A stretch of 64,000 nt of DNA from Ypsolopha sequella (lineage: Eukaryota; Arthropoda; Insecta; Lepidoptera; Ypsolophidae), in the NCBI GenBank assembly GCA_934047225.1, contig OW203984.1:7697201-7761200 (forward strand), given 5' to 3'. A program made the translations under genes and the position numbers. This document shows positions 11,822-23,348 of this stretch, in pieces; positions within the stretch are counted from its first letter, which is position 1, and each line of letters starts with the position of its first letter. The notes under the pieces were generated by a model. It had not been told where the DNA came from and searched no databases. It was given only the letters and a program-made list of their open reading frames with translations.

Positions 11822-12537
11822 TCTTGGACACATTATATATTTTTACTGCAACATGCTATTTCAGTCATTGTTCTAGTGTTTTCTTTTATACCCTGTTTAC
11901 CTTATTTTAATATATTTTGTTTTGTGTGTATATTAGCTTTTTATTTACTACTCAAAAAATAAGAAAAACAAAATTACAATGGTCTTAGGATATATTTCAG
12001 TCTATGTGATGCCCTCATCAGTCGATTGAAACTTATGGTTAGGTAGGTACATCATAAACAAACTATGTTTTAGCCTGTTAATGGGAAATTAATAGATATT
12101 CAAATATACATATATATAATAATAATAGATAGACATCAATTCCAGAAATTGTAGTTTTGGCATAGTGGAATACGAAAAATTTCGGAAAAATATTCAATGT
12201 ACAGATGTGACCTTTTTACTACTTTATTATTAGTACATAGTACATGTAGATTTCAATGAACAAATTTAGGAAGTTGTTGGGATAAAAATGGTAAGAAAAA
12301 CAACATACCCCACTGGGAGACAGGCGTGAGTAGTAATGGAATGTATGTAAGAAAAACACAAGGTTACAGCCAAAACAAAAATCATTTATTCAGACTGTAA
12401 AAAAAAAACATTACGCCAGGTTCAATTACCGTGTAACTGTACCGAAAACACAAGGAACAGATTTATGAAAATATTTTAAAACTAGAATGTCTAGACTAGA
12501 TGCTAGGATGCAGATTTGGATTAGCATTTAATTATAA

Positions 12538-13140
12538 TTATCGCTCAATCACATTCCGAGTACTGGTATGCCGGCTGGTGTAGTATTCTTCTGGAGAGTT
12601 GGCAGTCGCATTCAGGATTGGTACCATCATCCATGGACGCTGTGCATACCCAGAATCACCCAAAAACCAAACTGTCTGCCCTTCATCATGCAGACTCCAT
12701 GTGTACTTGCACATCACTGGAGTTCCAGATATGGCAATCATGACTGACCGCCAAAAGATGCATCAATGTGCAGTATCTGCATCACATATCACCATTGCAT
12801 TAAGGGAGTGGTTAATGGTAACCACCACTGGCATACATTTGCAGGGCTGCCAGAATATTGCAATGATTATTAAAATTTTGTTGATTTGTTTTAATTTGTA
12901 ACCTTGATTTCTGGATGCACTGCAGTCTTTCTTTGAGAAGTTCCCAAAAGTGGCATCAAGTCCTCGTAAAGCGTCGTGAAATTGGCCTTGGAAAAGGGAA
13001 AGTTTTGTGTAAACGATATCTCCGGTAGAAGCATGGGCCTGCATTAATCTCTTTGCATCCTTCGTTCGATTCTTTCCCGATTTTTTAAGCGTTCCTCCGC
13101 TGCTGCAGCCAAAAATATGCTCTCGCCTTTCCGTGTCCGA
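12538..13140 (-). pseudogene. Harbinger DDE transposase, internally deleted
   Basis: Reading right to left in changing frames: an N-terminal part (AAAAEERLKNRERIERRMQR, then LLPEISFTQNFPFSKANFTT and a LMPLLG segment), ILAALQMYASGGYH, NAMVICDAD, IDASFGGQSHD, and WFLGDSGYAQRPWMMVPILN followed by a HTSTRNVIER end. CDAD, SHD and GDSGY are DDE_4-type transposase blocks of PIF/Harbinger elements. The usual segment between the first GGYH and the GYHSLN-like motif is missing, together with its catalytic Asp, so the gene is both frameshifted and internally deleted. Downstream helices after NVIER are also absent. Confidence 0.8.
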
Positions 13141-13540
13141 TACCTGAAAAACACGAAACCAAGGAACGAAAGGGAATACCTAGGTACGCAGAAAGAGTTA
13201 CCAAACCCTGTAATTATTGAGAAAATAACAGAAAGTCAGAAATAGTGATTATTATGATACTTTCTCGCTGATGTTGAGAGCTCTTTTGCCCCCACGTTCA
13301 TTTGACAGTTAAGTATTTACATCAACTTGTTTTTTTTTTTTTTAATTCATATCCAATACCAATTTATTTGCTTAAAACGTCAAATCAGTAGGGAAATCAT
13401 TCACTCAATAGTTTGATATTGGCTTGAGGCTGATAGGCATTAAAATTGAATCACGCGGTACGCCGGAAAGATATATTGGTTTCAAACGTCAAAATGAAGC
13501 GGATGTTGATGTAAATGAGAGTTACGCGGTCGACCCGCAG

Positions 13541-13725
13541 CTTCGTGAATGAACTAAAATCCGCGTTTCGTTTATTCAATGTAGTGATCCGTTGAGATTT
13601 TTTGAAGTAAGCTAAGTAAGAGGCAAAATATAGAAACAAGCATTTATTAAATGAGTGTGACACTTTTTGTATTAAAATTATACTGTTTCATTTTCAAAAT
13701 CTTAACGTAACATGATAAATGACCG
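13541..13725 (+). repeat. direct repeat, right copy (pairs with 10346-10526)
   Basis: This has the same sequence as 10346-10526 with a few substitutions. It follows the GGTCGACCCGCAG end directly. Confidence 0.85.
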
Positions 13726-14169
13726 TACTAGGTATTATTATCAAAGAACTTGAAATAAATATTTAATTTCATGAGTATCTCGTACAAGATGAGTGTAAGA
13801 CCAAATGTTTAATATACAAATTTTATTCTGAACAATAATCCTACCGATTCGTATGATAAAATAGCGAGGGTTTAATTTTTTAATTTTTAGTTGGTTTGAT
13901 TCCCGGGTGAGACAAGCGAATTTCAGAATATCTTTGAATGCAGTTTTGTTTCTTTTAAAAAATAAAGGAATGTTTCCTTTCAGTAAAATGACCTAACTAA
14001 AGGATTTAAGGTAGTTCCCCTCCAGGGCCCTTAAATTGTTTCCACCCTGTATAGCTGTCTCTTTCTTAAAGAGTGAAAATTCGCACGACTATCACACGTT
14101 TCGAAACGGAACCCAAGTGACATCTGTCTATCTGTGAGTGATAAAAAAATAACCTCTGCTTTTATTTAT

Positions 14170-15342
14170 CTTACACAACGTAGAGCGAGTAAAACTATAG
14201 AGCAAAGGACAGCGTCACCGGTTTTGTGTCGGTGAAAGTATTTATGTGAGTGTGTGTACAAGTTACCAGAGTAAAAGTGAATTCCCAAGAAATGGGGAAA
14301 TTCACAGACTAAAAACAGTCACACATTAGTACACGCGCTTATTTAATATCACACGGCCCCCAAAAAATAAGAGGCATTATGCATTTAACGCGTGTTTTGT
14401 GATCGCCATAATTTATGTTACCCGTGCTTAGTCAAAAAAAACTAAGATCTTTTTAACCAGACTGAGTATGTACTGACCTCTATTGAAAACTGCACGCTTA
14501 AATAAATTACCTTTACTTTTCTCTTGTACATTATTCCTCATGAAACTTTTTTCTCTGAGTAGGTATCGCTCTCTCTCTGTCTCTCTATTATTCTTGAAAG
14601 GTAATAAATTCAAATTTTTTGGGTTTCCATATATCTCTTAATTAGATATAAGTACTTACTTTAATGAGCAGCTTTTTTATTGAAATTCTCCAAAAAGTGC
14701 AAAAAAAAAGTTCGCAAGGAATATATTTTTGTTGCCAATAAAATACGGACTTCCTCATAGTGAAGCTTCAACGGGAGAGTTCAAGGCTGCATATCAAAGA
14801 TTCTTTGCCTAACCCAAATGAAAAAGCAATTCAAACAATAGATAGGTACTTTAATTTAGTAAATGACCATGTAATAAAATGAAAAATATGCTGTTGCAGT
14901 GATATAACTAGTCACAACATAACTCTCGATCTCAATTACAGTTATTCCAATTGTTTTTTTTTTCATTTAGGTGGTAAGATCAAATTTTATACTTACATTG
15001 AAATACATTAAGTACTTACATAATATGGAATGAAACACCGGGCATAGCACGTTCTACACGATTTTTGCAGCCTAGAACATTGCAACTCACCATAATTGTT
15101 TTTTTCGATGACCTGTACACATGAACTTAGTCAATATATGTATAAGTACCTATTTATTGAAAATGGGGAACTAAAATGGGTCTGCCACCATTAACCTCAC
15201 TGACTGCTGGTGGCAGACAAAACAAAGAGGTTACACTTTTCCATAATAGTCTATCATACTCTTTCCCACGATCACTGCAATGTTGGTTTGGTTTCATTTA
15301 GCTGTGACTTGCTCTATAGTTTTACTCGCTCTACGTTACACA
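14170..15342. mobile_element. possible TIR element in the Rpe 5' flank
   Basis: ACGTAGAGCGAGTAAAACTA followed by TAGAGCAA near 14178-14206 is complementary to TTGCTCTA followed by TAGTTTTACTCGCTCTACGT near 15309-15335. The inverted ends are about 30 bp and bracket 1.1 kb of non-coding AT-rich sequence. No transposase was seen. The right end lies only ~200 bp upstream of the Rpe start codon. Confidence 0.5.
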
Positions 15343-15537
15343 GGCTTATCATTTTGAATCCTAATCTTATTACTTAAAACTTAATTTGTGCATATTTAAA
15401 ATAACTTCAACTTTGTTAAAAGTTCGTTGCGTTAGTAATAATTTATATTCTGTTTCCGTGCCGCTTATGTGTTGTTTAATAATTTTTGCAAAAGGACAAC
15501 TAGCTTAACCTTACCACAAACTCAATCAAACAAAATC

Positions 15538-18234
15538 ATGAGCCGGCAACTAAGAGCCCTTATTGGTCCTTCGATCCTGAACTCTGATCTCTCTAAATTA
15601 TACGAAGAATCTCAAAAACTCCTGGACAATGGAGCTGATTATCTTCACCTGGACGTGATGGACGGTCACTTTGTGCCCAACCTCACTTTAGGCCATCCTG
15701 TGGTCAAGTGCTTGCGATCAAAAATCAAGGAAGCATTCTTTGAAACCCATATGATGGTTTCTAACCCTGAGCAGGTATGTTGTTTTAGAAGTGGCCCTTT
15801 AAGAAATGTTTCTCGGGTCAGTGTCAGTAAGGGGGTACAATCCAGGAGTGCGGCACCCAAAAGAAAACTTTTTAATAAAATTTTCCCATAAGTCCCCTTA
15901 TCTACACCTAAACCAAAATGGTCACTAGGGCACTGGATCGTGTCCCTTTATTGACATTCTGATCAAGCTTTTGTAATCAACCACCAGATTTAATCTTTAG
16001 TAGCTGCTTTTTGTGTAGACAAATTTGCCTCTATGTTACTAAAATTTTACTAAAAATTAGAAACCAAAACTTGTTTATATTGTATTTCTATCATAAATTT
16101 AGGTTAGTAAAAGGTATGAAATATGACATTTAGCATATTTTTCTTTAACATTTCAATAAACTTTTCTTATTTCAGTGGATAGTTCCTATGGCAGAAGCTG
16201 GTGTGAACCAGTACACATTCCACATAGAACCAGTGTCAAATGTCAAGGATGTGTGTCGGAAAATCAGGGAAAATGGAATGAAAGTAAGCTATAGTTTCAA
16301 AGTGCACTAAGACTCCTTGTCCTTAAGTGATGGAGTAAATAAAAAACATAGGTGCGACTTGATTAAGGAGATAATGCAAGATAATTAGATAGGTACATCA
16401 TCAGTGTTTATTCTACTAATAACAATAGACAAAATTTTCATTTTCCTGGAATTAAAACAAGCTAGTTTTATAAAATCTGTCATTCTGCAAAATATAGCAT
16501 ATTTCAAGTTCCCTTTCCTTCTCAAGAAAAAAACAAATTAAATAACTGTTTCTTTTTGTTCCAACAATTAAGGTTGCATTCCTAAACGCCAGGGTAAATG
16601 TAAAATTTAACTGTCAACATGAATTTTACATTTCTGACAAGGTTTATTGAAAGACTTAGCTGTTTGTTTTCACTCGGGTGGTTGTGGGATAGGTGGGAGG
16701 ACAGTTAATGTTTACTTTTACCCTGGCGTTTAGGAACACTACTAGGGTCAAAGATTGCAAAAAGTAAAGATAGGCCCTTACCGTACTATGACAGCACCAA
16801 AATGTTTTCACCTTTAAATGGGTGACGCTCACACGTTTGGAATCAGTGCTCATCTGAATGCAGTGATAGTTGGACACCTTAATGAATTTTTACGAGAAAA
16901 GGGGTCTCAATATAGCGTCGTGTGCATTTTAAAAGTGCACTAACATTTCAATAAATACAAATAAAGCCAAAAGTGTGACATTTCACATTCAAAAACAATG
17001 CAATAGATTTTAGGTGCCAGGGCTCATCTAAACTTTTTTGAAATCTTTGACCCTAGTAGTGTTCCTAAACGCCTAAACTATTTAGGTATATTTGTTTTAA
17101 CTTTCAGGTTGGCCTAGCTCTAAAACCTGGCACACCTGTGTCAGCAGTCGAGAACTACATTTCAATTGCTGACATGGTGCTCATAATGACTGTTGAACCT
17201 GGCTTTGGTGGGCAGAAGTTCATGGAGAATCAGATGCCAAAGGTTCAATGGCTGAGGGAGCACTATCCACTGTTGGATATTGAAGTGGATGGAGGTGTTG
17301 GACCCTCAACTATTGCTTGTTGTGCTAAGGTAAGTTAATCATCCAGTTCTTCCAACTGCAAATTAGAATTCAAATTCATGGACCAATCAGTGAATTATAA
17401 ATTACAACCAAGCCCTCTTGTTCAGAAGTGAAGTTGGTTGGCTCCAAAATAGGGAATGTTGAAAATCAAGTTTTATTACAAAAACTCAGTGATAACCAGT
17501 AGTTATATAAATTCATAATGGAATATAGCATGAACTTTTTGGAATGACAACAATCTATCATTTTATCTGATGATATTTTATCTAATTGAGCATTACAACA
17601 GGCGGTGATGCCTCTTTACATATTTTAGTTGCTAGAATAATTATTGAAATTCTGCACACCACCCATCACGTTGGGACATAAAACGTGGGTGTACTGAGTG
17701 TGAACTGTGACTTGCATTTCACAATTCACTTCCAGGAACACCTCTGGCACCCCCTGGCTTTTCATGTCGTAACGATTTATATATGTATATATATTTTATA
17801 AATATTTTGATAAATCTTATATTTATACCAGACTTATAATTTAACAGATTCACTTCTATTACATCATCCATGTTTGCTTCTAATAGTGAGTGCAGGATAC
17901 TTAAGACATTTCAAAATCTAAATATGCACAAAAAATAACAATGATAAAATTAAATAAAATAATGTAAATATATTGAATTTGAAAATATTCTAAGATCTCA
18001 AAAATCCATCCCATTATAATATATGATTTCCTCAGATAAGAAGTATTTCTGCAAAGATTCTGAATCACTAAATATAATAATTTATTTTTAAATGTCACCT
18101 TCAATTTGAAATTCTGCATTTTACAGGCTGGTGCTAACATGATAGTATCTGGAACTGCAGTCATTGGAGCTCCAGACCAGGCTGCCACTATCAAACTTCT
18201 CAGAGATTCTGTTCAGGAAGCAATCAACAAATGA
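15538..18234 (+). CDS. Rpe: ribulose-phosphate 3-epimerase, 4 exons
   Basis: Exons 15538-15774, 16176-16283, 17108-17329 and 18127-18234, all joined at GT-AG sites in phase 0, give a 224-aa protein, close to the ~228 aa of animal enzymes. It interconverts ribulose-5-phosphate and xylulose-5-phosphate in the cytosolic non-oxidative pentose phosphate pathway. Family signatures are intact: [10 protein letters not shown] near residue 9, [14 protein letters not shown] (metal ligand His37, catalytic Asp39), [10 protein letters not shown] (His71), [13 protein letters not shown] and [12 protein letters not shown] (catalytic Asp176). I chose the ATG at 15538 because [12 protein letters not shown] matches family length. 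An in-frame ATG at 15469 would add 23 residues and could make a longer isoform. Intron 2 carries two nested MITEs. The 3' end converges on SPOUT1. An ATTAAA poly(A) signal is at 18330. Confidence 0.97.
16576..16740 (+). mobile_element. MITE family 3, copy in Rpe intron 2
   Basis: GCATTCCTAAACGCCAGGGT at left faces ACCCTGGCGTTTAGGAACAC at right. The inner arms include TAAATGTAAAATT. The inverted copy at 59037-59184 lies in the BolA1 intron. Confidence 0.8.
16741..17057 (+). mobile_element. MITE family 4, nested next to family 3
   Basis: ACTAGGGTCAAAGATT at left is inverted as AATCTTTGACCCTAGT at right, and both sides carry the family-3 terminus GTGTTCCTAAACGCC or its complement, as if family 4 entered the family-3 end. 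A related copy is at 43623-43904 in ash2 intron 5. Confidence 0.75.
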
Positions 18235-18329
18235 GCATAACCAATAATTTGTTACAGTACATTCCTAAGCACAACACTGTTATTTAATTACTAAGACAAA
18301 TTGGGATATTTTTATAAAAGGGTTTAACA

Positions 18330-18335
18330 ATTAAA
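18330..18335 (+). promoter_or_regulatory. candidate Rpe poly(A) signal ATTAAA
   Basis: ATTAAA lies about 95 bp after the Rpe stop codon, within the 124-bp gap shared with the convergent SPOUT1 gene. Confidence 0.45.
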
Positions 18336-18358
18336 TGTAATATTTTCAATTTTTTATT

Positions 18359-20310
18359 TTAATCAAATCTGCTTAAATCATCATCACCACCGGGCATTTT
18401 AACACTTTCAGACTTGGGTGTGGGGAATGTCGAGCTACTGGCTACTCCACTTTGGTCAAATACAATTGGTTCAGTGTTTGCTTTTAACTTATTCCTCAAT
18501 CCTGACAAGGCTACTAGGATAGCCTCCTCTGTTCTTATTGTTCTGGACCCTTGATTGGGGAGGACATTGATATAATGGTCGAAGAGTAAACTTGCTTCAT
18601 CCACTTTTATTTGTTCATCTGCTTCTAGAGCTACTTCAATACCATGTAAGCCTCCAAATACCATTAGGGTATGGTTGTATTTTAACTCCTCATTAGCAAT
18701 ATCATCAATAGGTTTGCCACTGTCAGAAGTGCCGATTGTCAAGTCATATCTGAAAAATAAAGCTGATGGTAAAATTTAAAAAGAAATTTCTCTAGATTGA
18801 TTGGACTTGTCCATTTCTGATATATTTTTATTCTATGATGAGGTGACTTCTGGAAACTACTTACCCATTTTTATAAGGGCACTGTGAGAAAACCTGGCTA
18901 AGGCTGTTAGCTATCCTGACAGTATAACCCCAATAGACACCAGTTTCTGCCCGCGGTGTGGCGAGGCTTACAATCTTCCCTTTCATCTTTTTACTACCTT
19001 CCGCAACAGGCAATAGTTTGACAGTCACTCTTATGCCAGGATTCAGGAGTTTATCAGTGGAGATGTCTTGAAGCAAACCAACATTTACTTGCGATCCTCG
19101 GCCGGGTTTGACTTTTTTGTTCATTGTTATTCCTTCTCTGAAAGTATTCACAAAACTTCACAATATAGTTTAAAATATAAAAACCATCGGTGTTACTACA
19201 AAACGGTGTTTAACTTTAGACAGTGTTTAAATATGTTGTTGTCACTTTTTTACAATATGAAAGAAAAGGCGACAACAACAGATTTAAACACTGTCTAAAG
19301 TTAAACACCGTTTTGTAGTAACACTGCATGAGTTTAGTTGTCCATTAGGAACTGACTGATTTTCTGATAGTAATGTCACAAGGTTAGGTTAGTTTATAAA
19401 CAACCTAACAAAACCAATTATAATCTTACTAGCATAATTGTTAACAAGCAGATTTTATGATATTACAGTGACACTTTCCACAGACTGTTCATTTAACTGT
19501 TCCATAGAAAAATGCAATGCTGCTCGGCCAAAATGTATGGAAGGCCAGATTTTTTTTGAGATCTCGTGTTTGGCTCCATAGTAAAAGTTGTTCTATACCA
19601 TTGACTGAATAAGTTCTTCAAATATGGTTACACCTCTCTGTTACATTGATTGTATCTATTAATTTACTTTGCAGTAAGGGTTAATTTTTGGATTACAATT
19701 GACTACCTCTAAAAATATGAATAAATATAAACAAGAATGTTCAAAAATATGCCTACCTGAACCTGAAGTCGTTAGAAGACCTCAAATGGTGTGGAGCATC
19801 TAAAGGATTTAACAGTCCAGCAAATTCTAAATCTTTGTGCAAGGGGAAGAAGTGTTTCCTCAAATACTGTGGGCATTCCAAGTACTGTAATATTCTAGCT
19901 AATTGTACACAACTTCTTCTAGCAACCTTCACACCATCTGAATCATCTAATTTGGACTTTTTCGTTGTCAGTGTATCACCGACATCATCATAAACTATGA
20001 CTTCATCGACGCAGAATATACAAGCTGCACGAGCAATTTGGCCAGCTAAATAGGTCCTGAGTTCAGCCGACTGGGCGTTCTCCAATATGGAACCAGGCAC
20101 TGCAATACTGACTGTAGATATTTCAGAGTTCTTTTTATCTATTTCAGCCTCTTCCTTCACTTTCTGATCCAAATCCTTTTCGAGAGCCTGTCGCTTCTCC
20201 TGTTTGATAATTTTCTCTTCATTTCTTTTTCTTTTCAAAGCTTTTCTTTCCTGGTTCACATCTCTCCAACTTTTGCCAGGCGGTTTCACAGAAAGTACTG
20301 GTTGCGACAT
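18359..20310 (-). CDS. SPOUT1: SPOUT1/CENP-32 (C9orf114-like) putative RNA methyltransferase, 3 exons
   Basis: Minus-strand exons 20310-19757, 19137-18865 and 18749-18359 join at GT-AG sites to 405 codons (human protein 376 aa). A lysine/arginine-rich coiled N-terminus (residues ~15-65) precedes the SPOUT fold: VSIAVPGSILENAQSAELRT, GQIARAACIFCVDEVIVYDD, LARILQYLECPQYLRKHFFP, GLLNPLDAPHH, then across exon 2 FREGITMNKKVKPGRGSQVN, LNPGIRVTVKLLP and WGYTVRIA, and in exon 3 the knot region YDLTIGTSDSG, LMVFGGLHGIEVALE, DHYINVLPNQGSRTIRTEEA. The last block matches the SAM-binding trefoil knot of this family. The human homologue is linked to rRNA methylation and to spindle/centromere association. 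The 3' end overlaps the Rpe termination zone. Intron 1 carries a hairpin MITE ending 54 bp from the exon 2 edge. Confidence 0.95.
19191..19323. mobile_element. near-perfect hairpin MITE in SPOUT1 intron 1
   Basis: TGTTACTACAAAACGGTGTT at left and its complement at right extend to arms of about 48 bp (through TTTAACTTTAGACAGTGTTTAAA) with a loop holding GTTGTTGTC and GACAACAAC. Total length is about 133 bp. The right-hand gene edge (exon 2 start, minus) is at 19137. Confidence 0.85.
19502..19645 (+). mobile_element. MITE family 5, truncated copy in SPOUT1 intron 1
   Basis: This is homologous to the right half of 56021-56276: the GCTCGGCC core, ATGTATGGAAG, GGCTCCATAGTAAAAGTTGT and TCTGTTACA at the end. 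The left arm is missing. Confidence 0.75.
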
Positions 20311-21450
20311 GTTTCTCTTATTCTAAGAAACCGCAGAATAGCTAAGTGTTTTGAACAAAACAAAATAATTTATAGGTTAAATTATAACCTCACTTTTTTT
20401 TCTCATCGATTGTCATATTTGTTTTTTTTTTGTAATTTTTATGGTCTGGTTGGAAAAGCCTTTAAGCCGTCTTCATTTAGGCTACGTTTCAAAACGTGTG
20501 ATCTTCGTGCGAAATTTCACTCGTTTTTAAGAAAGAGACAAAGCTATATACTAGAAAGAGAATGAAAGATCTGGTTTTGAAACGCTTGCGAGTGATTCCC
20601 GTGAGAAAAGCGTTTTGAAACGGTCTGGAGTGACACACGTCAAGTAAATACATAACCTCAAATCAAAATAAATTAATTAAGAAAAGTACTTAAATTCCTA
20701 TTGCTTTTAATATGGATGGCATTGCAACCTTTGCATTTGCAAGCCATAATCCTGTCGAAGCAGTTTCGAAACATTTTTCCGTATTCGTACGGAAATGTTG
20801 AATTCTATTTTCAAAAATTGTCCGAATCCCGCGAAAAATCCGAAATGACAACTGTCAGGCGAATTTTAACGGTACCCAAACAGAGTTAGAAATCGCACTT
20901 GTCAGTGCGATATTCACATTTCCCGAAAGCGTTTGAACGATGCAGGGTAAAATTCGCATCGCTCCGAGTGATTATCACACGTTACGAAACGTACCCTTAT
21001 TGTGTGTCAGTCCTGTGGCAGTCGCTGTCCTGTCATGTCAATCAGTTCGTGCGAAAGTGATAGATCCATGGCACAAACATAATGTAGGGTTAAAAAAACA
21101 CGAAAAGTAATAGCTTGCACTTTTGTTCAATTAAACAACACACTACACTGGTTACGGCAATTTTTATTCATAATATTCTATCACTATTAATTAAGTATTA
21201 AAACACCCAAAATGCCATATTTTTCAAAAAAACGAAGCCATCATATCTTCGCACCTTTTTTCCAAGCAAGGAAGTGACATCGGACATGAAAGTAAAAAAG
21301 AAATTGTTTACAGGTAAAAGTGAAATATCTTAAAAGTAGCGATCTAAAACCCAAGTTGGATTTGTGTGACATAGGTATAATTTTAGAAGGACCACGGTAT
21401 GGTTGGCTGCGTCGTTGAAGGAGACGGGATGGTAGATGCACTTGATTATT
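20311..21450. other. SPOUT1 5' flank, no gene recognised
   Basis: Holds the presumed SPOUT1 promoter (no TATA box seen) and short related motifs around ACGTTTCAAAACGTGTGA / ATCACACGTTACGAAACGT at about 20483 and 20970, which face each other and may be ends of a degraded element of about 500 bp. A 62-codon ORF near 20701 has no recognisable product. Confidence 0.4.
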
Positions 21451-21469
21451 TTAATTGTTCCATTGTTCA

Positions 21470-21870
21470 TTATTAGGAGCAGTTATTAAACTGACTGACC
21501 TCAAAACGTCATCACTGTCATTGGGCACTGTAATGAAGTTGCTCGATCCATCAAGAACCGGTTTTCAAGACGGCGCCAGCTGCCATTCACGATCCCTGTT
21601 GAAATTGGGATGCAACTTATCTCGCTGGCTTTGTGTATTTTGCAAGAAATTGTATATTTCTCCCTCACTAATACTGTTACCTTGTTGAAACGGATGTAGT
21701 GGGTCGTATCCAAACTTAGTGCATGTTCTGCTACTGCTGACCCGTTAATGTCCAGTTTATTCATGGACCAAATATGTTCAGGCAGTCTTGTGGTCACTCT
21801 GCGCTTGGTTTCTCCTATGTAGCTTTTGCCACAATCGCACGGGACTTTATAAAGTCCCGCACATAGTCAA
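21470..21870 (-). pseudogene. Penelope-like element, GIY-YIG endonuclease end
   Basis: Minus-strand translation reads VPCDCGKSYIGETKRRVTTR, then LPEHIWSMNKLDINGSAVAE and HALSLDT, the C-terminal GIY-YIG nuclease of Penelope-like retroelements (CxCGKxYIGET, R..TRL.EH, SAVAEH). After a frameshift come KASEI and a REWQLAPSWKPVL-type tail in another frame. The RT domain is absent. This is a dead 5'-truncated copy lying between SPOUT1 and other repeats. Confidence 0.8.
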
Positions 21871-22099
21871 CAACAATCACACGTGAGTATTCAAGCCGTA
21901 TGTAATAATATAAATACATTTTTTTTAATTTTCTTAAGAAAACATATCGTCACGAAATGAATCCATGTTAAAACGTGACGGTAAAAAATATTGCGCTGTG
22001 CCGTTACCAAGCAAAATTATAAAAGCACCCATTGGCAATACTCAGTCAGGCCAGTTGAGTAATTTGGAACCAAGGTTGTTTTTTTAAATGAGCTATCAG

Positions 22100-22925
22100 A
22101 AAATCCCTTAGTAAAGACTCGACTAAAGCTATCGTTGGTAAATCGGTTAGGTAAATAAATTGAATAAACCAAATAAACCCCGACAAACCTTGTGACCGAC
22201 CATTGAAGTGTCAAACCTCCACCAACCATAATAGTACATACCACGGAGTAATTAAGAAGAGGAGTTGGTGTTTAAATAGACCCATGTTACAAAATTTATT
22301 GGTGTCATAACGTCACAAAAAGGAGCGATTGCGATTGTTGACATGTGCTTTGTTGCTCTATGATTGGTGGAACGGTGGAGCTAAACATCCCCGTACCTCT
22401 GACTTCCACCCCGCGCAGTAACACACAATTTTCCCTAGAGAAATGAACACTCGGCAACTCCTCTTCTTAATTGCTTTCCGTGGTACATGACATGGTGATT
22501 TGTAGTGGCCTGAAGTTAGCTGCACAATGAGCGTTTTTCCATAGCCTCCTTTACCTCCAGAAAAGGAGCTAGATAGCGCTTTCCATTGTCACTCACCATA
22601 GATAAAATATGTTTCATACGTTTCATAAAGGTTGCTTAGCAATCAATGTCAAAGTGGTTTGTCGTTTGTTTGGAATCGGTGCAAATTTGGTCTTTGATTC
22701 TGTTGCTAAAGAATACGGCAGTGCCATCCAGGAATCTTATTTGACACTAAATTTGACATAAGGAAAAACGCTCATTACGTTTGCGTTTGAGAGCCAATTT
22801 TTACCCACGATTATCAACGTTTGTTGAAGGTTTTGATCGAATCGTGGGTGTTTTTAGTAGAAACTAGTAGTTTATTGTAATCTGATAACCACGAGTACAT
22901 AGACCGTCGACCATTTTGGAGTATT
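22100..22925 (+). mobile_element. dispersed repeat with two nested palindromic insertions
   Basis: This shares GCTATCGTTGGTAAATCGGT, GTGGCCTGAAGTTAGCTGCA and CGTGGGTGTTTTTAGTAGAA with 63080-63490. Relative to that copy it carries two extra blocks, about 22257-22485 (ends TAATTAAGAAGAGGAG / CTCCTCTTCTTAATT) and 22529-22777 (ends TGAGCGTTTTTCC / GGAAAAACGCTCA), each bounded by inverted repeats. Confidence 0.75.
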
Positions 22926-23348
22926 TCGGAAGTACTCCCAAATTAGGGTATTTTCCCCTAAATTTAGGGTATTTTTTAGCGTGTAAATTTATTTAGGGTA
23001 TTTCTTAGGGGAAAGAAATTGCATTGGTATTGTAGAATATATATATCGGAACGGTGTGTGCAGATCTCTTTCGCTAGCAAAAAATAAAATTCAAAAATGT
23101 CTTTTATATTTTAGCTTAGATTTTGTAAAAATGAACGCTATTCTTGACTGTTTACAGCTTACTGAAATGTTTGTAGTTAACTTAACTGATTTCATTTCAT
23201 TTATTTTTTTAATTGCTTTAAACTTTCTATATGAAACAATATAAAACTTAAATAACATTAAAAACTAGACTACCTATAAATTAATAGAAATATAAAAGAT
23301 AAAATTATACCTAACTAAAAAATAAATTAAGAAAAACTTACCTATAAA

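Larger units (their letters stand above)
10231..13540. mobile_element. decayed PIF/Harbinger transposon
   Basis: Two genes typical of PIF/Harbinger elements, a Myb/SANT-like accessory protein (plus) and a DDE transposase (minus), face each other. Candidate inverted ends are CTGCGGGTCGACCGCGTAA at 10231 and its complement finishing at 13540. A 180-bp segment starting CTTCGTGAATGAAC occurs in direct orientation at 10346-10526 and 13541-13725, just inside the left end and just outside the right end, so the true borders are ambiguous. Both genes are damaged. Confidence 0.75.

Noticed and set aside
22930..23010. TTTAGGG-like repeats as interstitial telomere sequence
   Set aside because: Insect telomeres are TTAGG; these few TTTAGGGTATTT copies are irregular and AT-rich, not a TTAGG array.
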